From the NCBI RefSeq assembly GCF_963259705.1, contig NC_081852.1, positions 59,086,859 to 59,150,858 of the forward strand: 64,000 nt of DNA. The letters run 5' to 3'. The notes beneath the pieces were generated by a model. The model searched no databases. It was given only the letters and a program-made list of their open reading frames with translations, and was not told the DNA's origin. Numbering within the stretch: position 1 is the first letter of the stretch; every line of letters starts with the position of its first letter. The DNA is from Myotis daubentonii. Lineage: Eukaryota; Chordata; Mammalia; Chiroptera; Vespertilionidae. Made by a program: the position numbers and the translations under genes. Shown in pieces: positions 1 through 11,068 of the stretch.

Positions 1-1377
1 CTGCCCTCCAGGGAGCACTTCCTTCTGCACATTTAAAAAGCAACCCATGCTCGCCACCCAGCACAGGAAACTAAACTCACCGAGCTGGATAACAAGTCTT
101 GTCAGCTTAAGTCAAGAGAATCCAGTAAACCTTGAATGCATCTCCGAAAGAACAGCCAGCCCCTGGCAGGTGGATGTAGCTGGACTCAGGGGCTGGCTGT
201 TTGCCCCCCACACAGACACGGATTTTGGCTGTGGCTCGGTGCCCTCAGCTTAACCCAAAGTTATTGGGAATCTGCATTTCCAGGAGCAGGAATCGCCTCA
301 CCCGGGTTGGCACTGATGCCCGAGAACGGTGGAGAACGGGCTCTGTGGGCAGCGGGCTCCCACCTTGCCTCCCCCACCTCCTGCCGCTTCCCGGCCCTCA
401 GGTCCACCCACTGCTCAGACCCTGAGACACGATACCCAACTTCTCACCTATTTTGGCAAAAACAGCTGGAGGGGCAACAGCACTGTGCCTGTTGCCGGGG
501 AGCCACCGCGAGCTCGCCGCGCAGGGGAGCAGGTCTCCATTCCCGGGGCCCGTGCGCCCCGCTCGCCGGCAGAGTTATCAACAGATTGCAGGGCTGCAGC
601 CGGGGACGTGAGTCAGAGCCAGGACGGCAGACATGCAGCGCGATTCTCAGCACGCAGCTTCCAGAACGCGGGCGAGGAATGCCAGCCGCCTCTGCGCTTG
701 CTTCCGCCGGCGACAGCCAGGGAAGAGGACCGGCGGGAAGCAGGAGCCGTAACCATGGGGATGGGGGAGGCGGATGGCGGCGCTGTGGCCGGCTCCCTGC
801 CGCAGGCTGGGAATGGTTCTTCCCGTGCCCATCACACTGCAGAGCCGATTTAAAGAGACAACCGGCCAGGCTTTGCCTTCGCTCCCAGCAGCGTCGGACA
901 ACTCGCCTGAAAACGTCTCCCTGAAGCGAGGCAGGAGGACTGGCGATTTTATTTAAAGAAAAAAGCTCTGTTCGTGGAGGGCTCCACAAACAGAAATGTG
1001 ACCAGGAAATCGATTTGGGAGGAATTTTCATAGTCCTTGTGTTAAAACATCACGAATCCCAACATGTGCAGCCAGAGGTGTACCCACAATGAGTCCTCCC
1101 GGCGTGAGTCAGCGATCCTGCTGGTGTGCACAGCCCCACAGCCCCTGCCCCTTCCAGGCCCCAGTCCCCAGCCCTCAGCCCCCAGCCCCAGACAGAGCGG
1201 GGCCAGGGGAGGGAGGAAGTGGGGTCCTGTCGGCAGCGAGTTGGACCCGCCTGAGCTTCGGGGTCTGTACTCAGCCCGTGGGAACCTGGAGGGGAGCCCA
1301 TCACTCTTCTCTTCAATCTAGAAGGCTGTAACCCCGCTCAGGAGTCCCGGGTCCCTGCTGTCCCTGAATTTTGAGGA
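1..1377. other. Gene-free stretch
   Basis: GC-rich unique sequence. Open frames here, the longest at 136-924, overlap each other on both strands, show no protein family and are best explained by low stop density in CpG-rich DNA. Apart from the CpG-rich patch I see nothing. Confidence 0.6.
487..805. promoter_or_regulatory. CpG-rich stretch, possible promoter
   Basis: By eye there are roughly 30 CG dinucleotides in about 320 bases, against a CG-poor flank on both sides. An AP-1-like gtgagtcag (608-616) and a YY1-like gatggcggcg (near 773) are present. No coding exon is recognised, so it could be the promoter of a non-coding RNA or of a gene beyond the left edge. Confidence 0.35.
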
Positions 1378-1388
1378 GCCTGATTTTA

Positions 1389-1616
1389 TTTTATTTTTTT
1401 AAACGCATTTTTATTTATTTCAGAGAGGAAGGGAGAGGGAGAGCGAGCTAGAAACATCAATGATGAGAGAGAATCATTGATTGGCTGCCTCCTGCAGGCC
1501 CCACATTGGGGATCGAGCCCACAACTCAGGCATGTGCCCTGACGGGGAATCAAACCGTGACCTCCTGGCTCATAGGGTGACATTCAACCACTGAGCCACC
1601 CCGGCCAGGCCGAGGG
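1389..1616 (-). mobile_element. VES-type bat SINE
   Basis: On the minus strand a tRNA-like head (gcctggccggggtggctcag) is followed by the body with gaatcattgatt and ends in an A-rich tail at the left. It is flanked by an 11-bp direct repeat GCCTGATTTTA at 1378-1388 and 1617-1627, a target-site duplication. Confidence 0.9.
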
Positions 1617-1627
1617 GCCTGATTTTA

Positions 1628-4600
1628 ATGGTGTCATTAAGAATATAGGAATTAGAGGGGTTCTGTGCTCCGGCTCCTCGGCCTCATGGCACCCTGCCTC
1701 TGAGTGAGGTGCTGCCAACGCTTCCCTGTGGAACTCTGAGATAAGTCCTAAACCTCAGGCGAAGGCATGAACCCCAGGGGTGAAGGGCCTTTCCTGGTGC
1801 CCAGGGAGTGGGTGTTAGTGGGGAACTTCCTAGGCTGGTTTCCCAGGCCTGTGGGGCAGTTGGAGCTCCCTGGGGGCCCAGGCCTGGGGACAAGAGGGGC
1901 AAGGAGGGAGGTGGGGAACCCACTCTGAACTAGGGGATTTTGCCCAGACTCCCCCAGGCAGGGGTGGTCCCCATGGTGCTTCTGCCCCAATGTCCCGTCC
2001 ACTGCCGCCCCCTCCATCAAGACTGTCCAGGTACAGGGTGCAAGGTGAACGGGTCAACCCCTCACTGCCCTCAGGGGCTCCCCGCCCAGAGATGGCAGAA
2101 AGCCAGGGGTAAATAGCCCACCAGGGGCTCAGCTCCCCAGGACGGCTTGCGCAGCTTGGAGGAGGGGACAGGTGCTGGGGCAGCCACCTGGGACTCTGCT
2201 GTCACCAGCTGTTCCCTCTGCTCTGTGCACAGCGTTGTGTGCTGTCCCAGTGATGTGTCCTGGCCTCTGAGCAGGGGGCCAGGACCAGAACCAGGGCTCC
2301 CCAAATCCCGCAGAAGTGGCTTTGGGAACACACACAGAAGAGGCTGTTAGGAGGGTAAGGTGGGCAGCCTGCCTTGGCCTCCCTAATGGCCTGGGTCTCC
2401 ACTTCCTCTTTGGAAAGGTCAGCTTTCTGGCACATTCTATGAATGCAGGACTCCCCACTGAAGTCTTTGGATTGCAGGTGTGGGTGTTCGTCAACAGGAT
2501 AGGCACCTGCGACCTCTGGGACATCAGGGCCCTGACCTTGCTCAGTAGCCGATGTCATCTGTCCCTCTGAGGGAAGTCATTTGGACACAGGGCTGGGTGG
2601 CCGATGGCTTTCTGCCACGGGGTGCTGGGCCCCGCTGAGGCTCAGTCCGGGGCTGGGTGCTGTGGGCCCCACCTGGTCAGGGGACAGAGTAACCAGCTGC
2701 CCCTACAGGGCCGGAGGGCGGAGCCCTGGTCCCCACATCCAGGACACGTGCTTGGGAGCCAGGTTTCTCTCTGCCCCTCCTGGCTTTTGCAGGCTGTTGG
2801 TGGGAGAACAGGAGATGTCTGGGGAGCACGCAGGCCTCTCGGTGGATGGAATCAAAGACCAGACCAAGGGTCTGGAGTGGTCAACACAGTGACTGGGCGT
2901 CACTGCATGGCTCAGGGAAGCTCAGGTGCCATCTCCCTGTCTCCCATCCCGTGCATGCAGGGAGTTCTCTAAAAACACAACGTCTCTGGAACGGGAATAG
3001 CCTCTGCTTGGCCGCTGACATCTCAGGCCGGACTGGCGTCTTTTCTGAGCATTTTAGTCAGCTTTGGAGTTGCCTCATTTCTAGCCATTGTGTGAGATTC
3101 TGAGACCTGAAATCAGGAGAAGCCCCCTGGTGCTGGAGGTGACCTTGCCGCGCGTGTGCAGCCTGGCCCCGGAGGGCACGGGGCGCGAGGCTGGCCTCCG
3201 TGTGCGCTCAGCATGCGTGGCTCACAGAGTGGAATTAAAGCCGGGTCTCCGGTTGCCATGGCAACTAGCTGTCTTTCTCCCCTCTCCGCGGTGTCAGTTT
3301 GAATTTGTGTAGACCATTTCTAACAAAGATTTATGCCAACAAATTCATTCAGCCCTGAGGTGAAGCCTAGTTTGAGAAGCAAATAATAAAATTAACAAAA
3401 CTTAGAATGTTCTGACGAGGCCTTTCCATTTGTAACGTGCTTGTCAGGGCCCCAGGAGAAGCCAGGCCCCGGCCCAAGGCCACGGGGAGGTCAATGAGGT
3501 ATTTTGTGCAGCTTCTCGTTGGCCATTTGCGGCAAATGGACAACTTCAGGTGTTTTGGGGCCCCTTCAGAGTGAGGGTCTCTGAGGGGTTTCACCTGAAA
3601 GGCTTTGCCTGGGGCCTGTGTGCGCACGTCCCCGCTGGCTCTCCAGGCACGTCAAGGCTCATGGGTCACGGGCACGGGCCCTCTTGGTCAGGGCTGAGTG
3701 GGCCCCCCATGGGCTCTGCAGGCCACAGGGTCAGGCTGGGCATGGGGCGGAGTGGTGACTGCATGGTGAGTGCCCAGTGTTCGTCCCGGGCGCTTTGAGG
3801 CCTGGCCTGCCTTCTGCGACCTTCAGGGCCCCTCAGAAGGGCCACTCTGAGGAGACACTTGAAGGGAGAGGACGAAAGTGGGCCACACAAGAAGACACCC
3901 TGAAAGTTAAGAATGTCCCCATTTCTCCTTTGCTCTTTCTGGCCTTTCCCAAGTGGTTAGTCCATTTTTATTCCCTTCCTCCCACAAATCACATTTTCTC
4001 TTCTCCTTCTTAGTCCTCAGACCCTCCTGGAGCCCAGATCCCTGGCTCTGTCCTTCAGGGGAGGCGTTAAATGAATATCAGGGGACGGCGAGGGGCCGCA
4101 GGTGAGTGAGCAGGGTGGGTGATGGGAGTGGGTGTGTAAGGGGCCCATCTTGTGGGGTGTGGGTAGGGATCTTGGACCACTTGCCTCCTCCTCGGGCCTC
4201 TTCTGAGCAGGATCCTGAGGGGTGCGGGGTGGGCTGGGGCCCCAGTGTCCACCACGCAAGGATGGGGCTGAAGGGGTGGCGTCCAGCCCTAACAAAGTAA
4301 GGATGGAGGGAGACCAGCTGCTCGGGAGCTGTCCACGGTGCTGCCCAGAACCCTGCTGCTCTCACCCACCTGCTGGACACGCCCTCCCTCCAGCTGGGGC
4401 CTCCCGGCTCCATCATCTCACCCCGTCTCACCCATGTGGCCCTGCCTGGGCTGGCCCATCAGACAGGGTCTGGCTCAGATGCTTCCGCTGCCCTTGCCAC
4501 TGCCAGTCGGTTGCCTCCTGCCTGGTTCCTGCCAAGGCTTCTGGCATTTGGGCCAAAGCAATTTTACCAAATTAGATGTGGTCCAAAGCAAGTGGCTCCA

Positions 4601-4930
4601 CCTGGCAGTTTTGTAAGAGAATGCTTTGTTTGGAATTTAGCATTCCCAGGTCACCGGGCTTCTGGCATCAGCACCTCCAGCACAGCACACTTCACATCGC
4701 AGGACGCTTCTTCCCTCTTCAAAATATCCTTGCGCCTAAAAAAAAAAAATCCATATTTTAAGTTTCTAATCATGTTTCTCCCTGTTATTCTGGCTTTGAG
4801 CTGTTGGAACAACAGGGGTTTGCAACATGGTAACCTCTAACATAGGGATGGTCAGAGGAGCTCCCACCGTCACCTGGCGAATGGTCCACACTTCACAGCA
4901 AGTAGGCCAGCAGACGCTTGTGCAAGCCCT
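1628..4930. other. Gene-free stretch
   Basis: Mostly unique GC-rich intergenic sequence, with many short overlapping open frames on both strands that carry no recognisable domain. The palindromic X-box at 3252 is the only notable site. Confidence 0.6.
3252..3265. promoter_or_regulatory. Perfect palindromic X-box motif, distal
   Basis: GTTGCCATGGCAAC is the full palindromic RFX consensus with a 2-base spacer. It sits at the right end of a short CpG-containing patch (about 3145-3260). No gene is seen beside it, so it may be a distal enhancer or the promoter of a non-coding transcript. The motif match is certain and its activity is unknown. Confidence 0.5.
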
Positions 4931-4934
4931 TTAC

Positions 4935-5084
4935 ACGTGCATGTGAGTATGAGTGAGAGTGTGTGTGACAATGGGCAATAGTGCACATATACATGTGTGA
5001 GTGTGATCATGTGTGCACATGTATGTGCACACACACAGGTGTAATTATGAGTGTGCATGCGTAGACATAAATGTATACACATAC
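4935..5084. repeat. Imperfect TG/CA-rich microsatellite, left part
   Basis: Alternating purine-pyrimidine runs (gtgtgtgtgaca, acatgtgtgagtgtg, cacacacag) form a degenerate TG-rich tract. The LTR at 5085-5835 interrupts it, and similar sequence resumes at 5838-5890. Confidence 0.7.
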
Positions 5085-5835
5085 TGCCGGGAGCCGGTCC
5101 ATCCTTGCTGTTTCAAGGGACCTGGCATATATGGCATACGGTTCTTAATATGTTTGCTCACCTTCTTGGCACTGTGTTTTAACCAAGGTCACCTCTCCGA
5201 GAAAGGTTGAATCCCCAGGTAGGGATTTTCCCCTGAAGTTAGGGAGGGAATAAAACCCCTCAATTAAGTGCCAGCTGGGTAATTAATCACTTTAACTATG
5301 AACAAGCATGCTTAAGCTACATAATCTTTACTCCCTGGAATGGAGATAAGAAACGCCCTAACCTTTGTAATAGAGATTGATAGGATTGAATCAACTGGTA
5401 TAAATACAGAAGTAACAAGACAGAACTTCAGACACAGAACTTAGAAGTAAGAACCAAGAGAGACAGAACCTAGGCACAGAACCTACACAGAACGTTCTCT
5501 AGAGACAGAAGAACTTCACTGGAGAGAACATGGCAAAAGATCCTGGGCAGAAACTGGCCTCAGAACCTAGAGACAGAACCTAGCGAGAGAACATGGCAAA
5601 AGATCCTGGACTGAACCTGACTACAGAAATTGGCAAGAGAACCTGACTAGAACCTGGTGACTGAACCTGGCTGGAGAACCTAAGCAGAACCTCTCTGGAG
5701 ATCGAGACCAGAACTTGGCTGGAGATCCTGGCTAGGCTGCTGATCAACTGAACGCTGTCTCCATGTCATTCCTTTTTCGCCGACTCCGTCTACGCCTTTG
5801 GGAACCCCTGGACCTGCTGGGGTTGGACCCTGGCA
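5085..5835 (+). mobile_element. Solo LTR, class II (betaretrovirus-like) ERV, copy 1
   Basis: The element starts TGCCGGGAGCC and ends ACCCTGGCA. An imperfect 6-bp flank repeat (acatac/tcatac) is present. A TATA box (TATAAATA) lies at 5399-5406. Downstream of it, a long run of variants of cagaacctg fills the R/U5 part (about 5415-5740). AATAAA occurs at 5249-5254, upstream of the TATA box. No internal retroviral genes accompany it. A second copy at 29970-30749 fixes the boundaries. Confidence 0.8.
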
Positions 5836-8089
5836 TCATACATGAATGTGCATGTGTGCATGTGACTATGTGTGTGCACATGTGCACTGAGACCACCTAG
5901 AGGAGGAGGGATTTGGGTTGGTGCCTGACTGGGGCAGGATCATAGATTTTGGTCACCTTATTTTTCTGTCTCCATCTTTTCAGATCTCACTTCCTTGACT
6001 ATGTATTGTTTCCTTGTAAAGAAAACCCCCAATAAAATCAGTTTAAAAAATAACAAACAATATGAAATGTTTATAGTTGTGACATTAGTTTTTTTTATTA
6101 GTAGTGGTTATTTGTTTGCTGCACTATTTGCCTACATTAAAAGGCAAGATAAGAAAAATCACTAAAATTAAATACAAACAAAAAAAAATCAAGAAACAAA
6201 AAAAGTGAACTATTTTGAAAAACAGAAACAAACGGAGAAAAAGCCTTGAATTCTGAAAAAGAATCACAACTTGTGACCATCAGTGAGCATTTTCTAAATC
6301 CCTCTTTACCCAAACTTGCCCTAGAAAAAACAGTGAGTGGGTGTTCCCCGATGGCCTGCATGTGTGGGGGGCGAACTGCGTTGTGAAGTTAACGAGGATC
6401 TGAGCTTCCAGACATTCTAAACTAGATAAACAGTGCGTGGATGTCCCGCCTGTCTGGGGGGCGGGGCCGTGCGAGGCACATGGCCCCAGTGGGGAGGTGG
6501 TGATGACAAGCCTGCCCCTCAGAGGCAGTCTGTGATGGGCACATGAACAGTGACATCTGCGGGGATGACAGTGCGTGAGGACGGTGGCAGGGCTGGGGCG
6601 CCATCCCAGGAGGACAGCGGCCCCACTACACATGCAGACCTTCCGGGGAAATGCTGTCACCGAGGCTGATGCAGAGAGTGAAGGAGAGACTCGATGGATC
6701 AAGACACCCGAGAGCCAGGTGTCCCCAGGGCTGTGGCGACTCTGGGAGAAGAGCAGCTGGGTTCACAGGAAACTTCGAGTCCCCTTCTCCCCTGTTGGCG
6801 TGTTTACCTAGTTTAGAAGTGCCTGAAAGCTAAGATCCTCATTAATTTCACAGTGCGGTCCACAGACTCCAAATATTTGACCAGTACGTCCATATGGCCC
6901 ACAGTTTTCTCCGTGGAGCAGCAGGCGGAAGAGAAGTTTTGAGGAAACGCAGATGGGGGGTGGGTGGGTGGGGGTCAGAGGTAGCTGAGAAGACGCAGCC
7001 CTCCCTGCACCTCTTGGGGAGTGTGTGGCTGGGGCAGGGAGCTGAGATCCCGGCCACATTGGTGGCTGGAGGACCCTGATCCACCCAGGGAGCCCTCAGC
7101 ACCTCGGCCCACCCCCAGCACTGCCATCATCCCTGCCCCGCTTGTCCCCAGGTGGCCCTGACACACCCAACCGCTTTCCAGAGCTGCCTTGGATGCTGAG
7201 CTCACACTTCCCTGTTGGGGACACTGCAGTCTGATCCAGCCCCTAATATCCTCCCTGCTCTTTGCTCCCCTCCCCGTGGGCGGGGCCCACAGATCCCGTC
7301 TGTGCCTTCTCTCATCACCCCTCGCCCCCCTCCTATGCTCACTGTGGCCTCCCTGACAATTGGCCTCAATCTGTTCCAGCCTCAGACCCACTACTCATCA
7401 CCCATGGTCCCTGGACCCCTCCACCCAGGGTGTCCAGAGGGGCTCACACCTTCTCCCCCAACCCAGCCTCTTCAGAACTGCCCTGGTGACCAGGCTGCCG
7501 TCAGCTCCGCTGGGCAGGTCGTGCCCCTGCAGGCCCAGCTGTACCGCACGCTTCATCTGCTCACAGGTTGGAGACCCACTGCACACATGGGTGTGGGGGA
7601 GGGGTGCGTGTGGTCCATGTGCAGCACAGCCCCCATTCAGCCTGGTCTGGAGCTGGGATACCCAGCTCTGGGGATGCGAGGGAGGAGTGCTTGGCTTGGG
7701 GACAGGTGGCAGCGATGGAACCTGGGACCCAGAGTCCCAGCAGTGTGTCCCTGCCGCCTGACCACACCACACCCACCCTCCAGTGAGTGACATGAGGAGA
7801 CAGAGGTCAAGTACAGCCTTGGACTGAGGGTGGAAAACATTACGTGGGTGCTGGGGCCACACTTGACCCAAGGGAACCCTTTGGCCCAGGGACCCCGAAA
7901 CCCCAGTGCTCGCAGGACGTGAAGGGCCAGGCTTGCAGAGAGTCCATTTCCTACTTTGAACCCCTCCATCGAGCGGTTGAATCCTTAGTCATCTCTCACC
8001 CACTGATAAGACAAGCCTTCCTAATCCCGGCTTAATAAGAGATCCCCGATTAAGCTATTTTCTCCAAGGCAATTTGGACACAGCAGATC
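5836..8089. other. Gene-free stretch
   Basis: TG-rich tail of the microsatellite to about 5890, then an A-rich stretch (about 6000-6250) with AATAAA at 6031 and many short homopolymer runs, then unique GC-rich sequence. No gene or named repeat is recognised. The A-rich stretch may be a worn retrotransposon tail. Confidence 0.5.
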
Positions 8090-8501
8090 CATCCAGTCAG
8101 GCTTTCTTTTTTTTTTTTGTTTTTTATTGATTTTATTTTTTTTTAATTTTTTTTTAATTAAATCTTTATTGTTCAGATTATTACATTTGTTCCTCTTTTT
8201 TCCCCCCCCCATAACTCCCCTCCTCCCAGTTCCCGCCCCACCCTCCGCCCTCACTCCCCACACACTGTCCTCATCCATAGGTGCACGATTTTTGTCCAGT
8301 CTCTTCCCACATCTCCCACACCCCTTTCCCCTGCAAGAATAGTCAGTCCATTCCCTTTCTATGTCCCTGATTCTATTATAATCAACAGTTCATTCTGTTC
8401 ATCAGATTATTTATTCACTTGATTCTTAGATTCACTTGTTGATAGATGCATATTTGTTGTTCATAATTTGTATCTTTACCTTTTTCTTCCTCTTCCTCTT
8501 C

Positions 8502-9350
8502 TTAAAGGATACCTTTCAGCATTTCATATAATCCTGGTTTGGTGGTGATGAACTCCTTTAGCTTTTCCTTATCTGTGAAGCTCTTTATCTGACCTTCAAT
8601 TCTGAATGATAGCTTTGCTGGATAAAGTAATCTTGGTTGTAGGTTCTTGGTATTCATCACTTTGAATATTTCTTGCCACTCCCTTCTGGCCTGCAAAGTT
8701 TCTGTTGAGAAATCAGCTGACAGTCGTATGGGTATTCCCTTGTAGGTAACTGAGTTTCTTTCTCTTGCTGTTTTTAAGATTCTCTCTTTGTCTTTTGCTC
8801 TTGGCATTTTAATTATGATGTGTCTTGGTGTGGTCCTCTTTGGATTCCTTTTGTTTGGGGTTCTCCGCGCTTCTTGGACCTGTAAGTCCATTTCTTTCAC
8901 CAGGTGGGGGAAGTTTTCTGTCATTATTTCTTCAAATAGGTTTTCAATATCTTGGTCTCTCTCATCTTCTGGCACCCCTATAATTCTGATGTTGGTACGC
9001 TTGAAGCTGTCCCAGAGGCTCCTTACACTATCCTCGCATTTTTGGATTCTTTTTTCATTTTGCTTTTCCGGTTGGATGTTTTTTGCTTCCTCGCATTTCA
9101 AATCATTGACTTGATTCTTGCGCTCCTCTGGTCTGCTGTCGGGCGTCTGTATAATATTCGTTATTTCAGTCCGTGTATGCTTAATTTCTAGTTGGTTCCC
9201 CAATATAAGATCGAGGGTCTTATTAGTTTTCGTGTAGATCTCATTAAGTTTATCGGCAGCTTCTAAACAGTTCTTGAGAGACCTTAAAAGTGTGGTTCTG
9301 AACTCTATTTCTTCCATTGACAATTTTGTCCTGTTTCTTTGTCTCCGCAT
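8502..9350 (-). CDS. L1-type ORF1 protein (RNA-binding chaperone), intact
   Basis: An uninterrupted 282-residue protein. The N-terminal third is a charged coiled coil (about residues 10-110). A central RRM-like domain has NIRIIGVPE (about 121-129) and ATPRHIIIK-like motifs (TPRHIIIKMP). The C-terminal domain carries YKGIPIRLSADFSTETLQ, ARREW and YPAKLSF, all hallmarks of mammalian L1 ORF1p. ORF1p trimerises on L1 RNA to form the particle used in retrotransposition. At 282 residues it is somewhat shorter than the human protein (338), mainly in the coiled coil. Lack of any stop or frameshift suggests a young insertion. Confidence 0.93.
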   Translation of the reverse strand: MRRQRNRTKLSMEEIEFRTTLLRSLKNCLEAADKLNEIYTKTNKTLDLILGNQLEIKHTRTEITNIIQTPDSRPEERKNQVNDLKCEEAKNIQPEKQNEKRIQKCEDSVRSLWDSFKRTNIRIIGVPEDERDQDIENLFEEIMTENFPHLVKEMDLQVQEARRTPNKRNPKRTTPRHIIIKMPRAKDKERILKTARERNSVTYKGIPIRLSADFSTETLQARREWQEIFKVMNTKNLQPRLLYPAKLSFRIEGQIKSFTDKEKLKEFITTKPGLYEMLKGIL

Positions 9351-10037
9351 TTTGTTATGCTTCCTTGGTGCACCCCCTAGTGGTCTTTGTTCGCAGTCTT
9401 ATAGATAAATCTTGATTGTTGTAGCTAATTCCAGGGAGGGTTTGACCTCCAGGCCAAGTGGCTATGAGAATCAGCTATGAGTGTCAGCAGTGAGAGAACT
9501 TCTGTCCTCTAGGGAGGTGCTAATCTAGCCTTTGCCTGAGGCTATCCGGCAAATGCCTCTGTGCAGGGCTTGGGCGGGGTGGGTCGCACAGGATCAACAG
9601 GGTGGGCCGGAGAGAGCAGTTATGGCGGCTCTCAGTCCTGTCCCCAGGGGCTCTGCCTCTCTGAGTCCCAGCACCCGCTGCAAACCTCGGAGAGAAAGCT
9701 GCACTCGCTCTGACCGAAGCCAGACAGTCCCGCTTCTCCCGTTTGAGTCTGGGTCCCTAAAGACTCGCCCGGATCTGGAGCTCAGAGTCTGCGACTCCCT
9801 CCCGATTGAAAACGCCAACCGCGCCCTCCGCCGCCAGCCCGCTCCGCGCACTCCGCACCTCAGAATTTGACTTCAGCACTGCGCCTCCTCTGAGTGTCCG
9901 TATGCGTTTCTCTTTCCTCCTAGTTGTAGGACTTCCACTCAGCCAGCGTTCCTGTGGTTCTGGGTGATGTCCCTTCCGTTTTTTGGTTTCACTTTTGAAG
10001 TAGTTGTTCAAAGCAGCAAACTCCGGCGTTAACCTAT

Positions 10038-10048
10038 GCCGCCATCTT
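10038..10048 (-). promoter_or_regulatory. YY1 site at the 5' end of the half-L1
   Basis: Minus-strand AAGATGGCGGC lies within about 20 bases of the element's first base, as in L1 5' UTRs, where YY1 positions transcription initiation. Confidence 0.7.
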
Positions 10049-10721
10049 GGTTCTCCCATCCAGTCAGGCTTTCAAGTTGACTTTCAAATGTCCCTCAAAT
10101 GTCCACTCGCCCTTCCCATTCCTGAGAGCCAGTGGGTCCTGGTGTTGATGTGAGCTCACAGGTGCTTCCCACGGCAGAGGGGACCCAGGAGCCAGTCTCA
10201 GGGTGTGTGGGTCTAGACAAGGGACCGGCTGTCCAGCAGACAGCGTCTGCTGGAGTCGCTGCTGCTGGACCGGACCCTGATAGCACCTCCCGGTCATCGC
10301 TCCAGGAGGGGCTTGGCACCTGGGGATGCTCAGCCCATGTTGGCTGGTTGTGTTTCCTGACCAAGGCCTCCTCAGGGATCTGATGGGACCGCACCTTTCC
10401 CTGCAGGGCAGCTCCCAGCTTGGGTGGCTCCCTCTGGACTCCTCCATACTGCCCTGGAGTCCGTGGTCAGTCCTGTGACGGCCCTGGACATTCCTACTTG
10501 GCCCGCAAGGTGTCCATTTGTGAAAGCATGCTGGTGCTCATGCCAATGGAGGGGTGGCCATGAGCTCGAGAAGTTCGGTCTTCCTGCCTGGCTGTCTTTG
10601 CTGTGTCCGGGGATGCTAGGCCCTGGTTCTCAAAGGGGTCGGTTCAATTTATGCCTGGAGTGCCGACTTCCATCTGTGGAGCACAGACGGTAAAAATCTG
10701 GCTGCAGCCTCATCCTGGGAC

Positions 10722-11068
10722 ATGACCCACCTCCCTTGGAAGTCCCCTGAGTCCTGATCCACCTCACCTGGGGGTACTGTGAGTCCTGACCAGCCGTGGG
10801 CAAACTACGGCCCGCGGGTCGAATACGGCCCGTTCGGCTGTTCCATACGGCCCGCGGAGCCGAAAGAGCGGAGGGTTCTCTTGCTCTCCCCTCCGCTCCT
10901 CCACCAGCAGCAGTGTTAACATGGCAACGTCGGGAAACACGGTCGCAGCTCCTTCTTCTGAGTCCAGTTTAAGAACCCATTGTGGCCCTCGAGTCAAAAA
11001 GTTTGCCCCCCCCCGGTCCTGACCCACCTCACCTGGAGGTCCCCTGAGTCCTGGCCCATCTCACCTCT
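10722..11068. repeat. Short local tandem repeat split by a hAT element
   Basis: Variants of a unit resembling gtcctgacccacctcacctgg plus aggtcccctga occur at about 10722-10790 and again at 11016-11068. The hAT element at 10791-11015 lies between them. Confidence 0.6.
10791..11015. mobile_element. Non-autonomous hAT DNA transposon
   Basis: The left terminus CAGCCGTGGGCAAAC matches the inverted right terminus imperfectly (gtttgcccccccccg). An 8-bp duplication GTCCTGAC at 10783-10790 and 11016-11023 fits the hAT preference nTnnnnAn. The interior is CG-rich (tacggcccgcggg repeated) and non-coding. A caveat is that the duplicated 8-mer is also part of the local tandem repeat. Confidence 0.75.

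Larger units (their letters stand above)
8107..10056 (-). mobile_element. Full-length half-L1 (HAL1-type) retrotransposon: ORF1 only, no ORF2
   Basis: On the minus strand the element begins GGGAGAACCAAGATGGCGGC, an L1-type 5' end with a YY1 site. It then has a 0.7-kb CpG-rich 5' UTR, an intact ORF1 (8502-9350), and directly a 3' UTR with a G-rich polypurine tract (near 8195-8262), AATAAA and a poly-A tail. The 3.8-kb ORF2 of an autonomous L1 is absent. The 17-18 bp duplication CATCCAGTCAGGCTTTC at 8090-8106 and 10057-10073 shows a complete insertion with both ends kept. Confidence 0.92.

Noticed and set aside
136..924. Overlapping open frames up to 262 codons on both strands
   Set aside because: Located in CpG-rich DNA where stops are scarce. 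Frames overlap on opposite strands, have no domain, and show low-complexity Arg/Pro/Gly composition.
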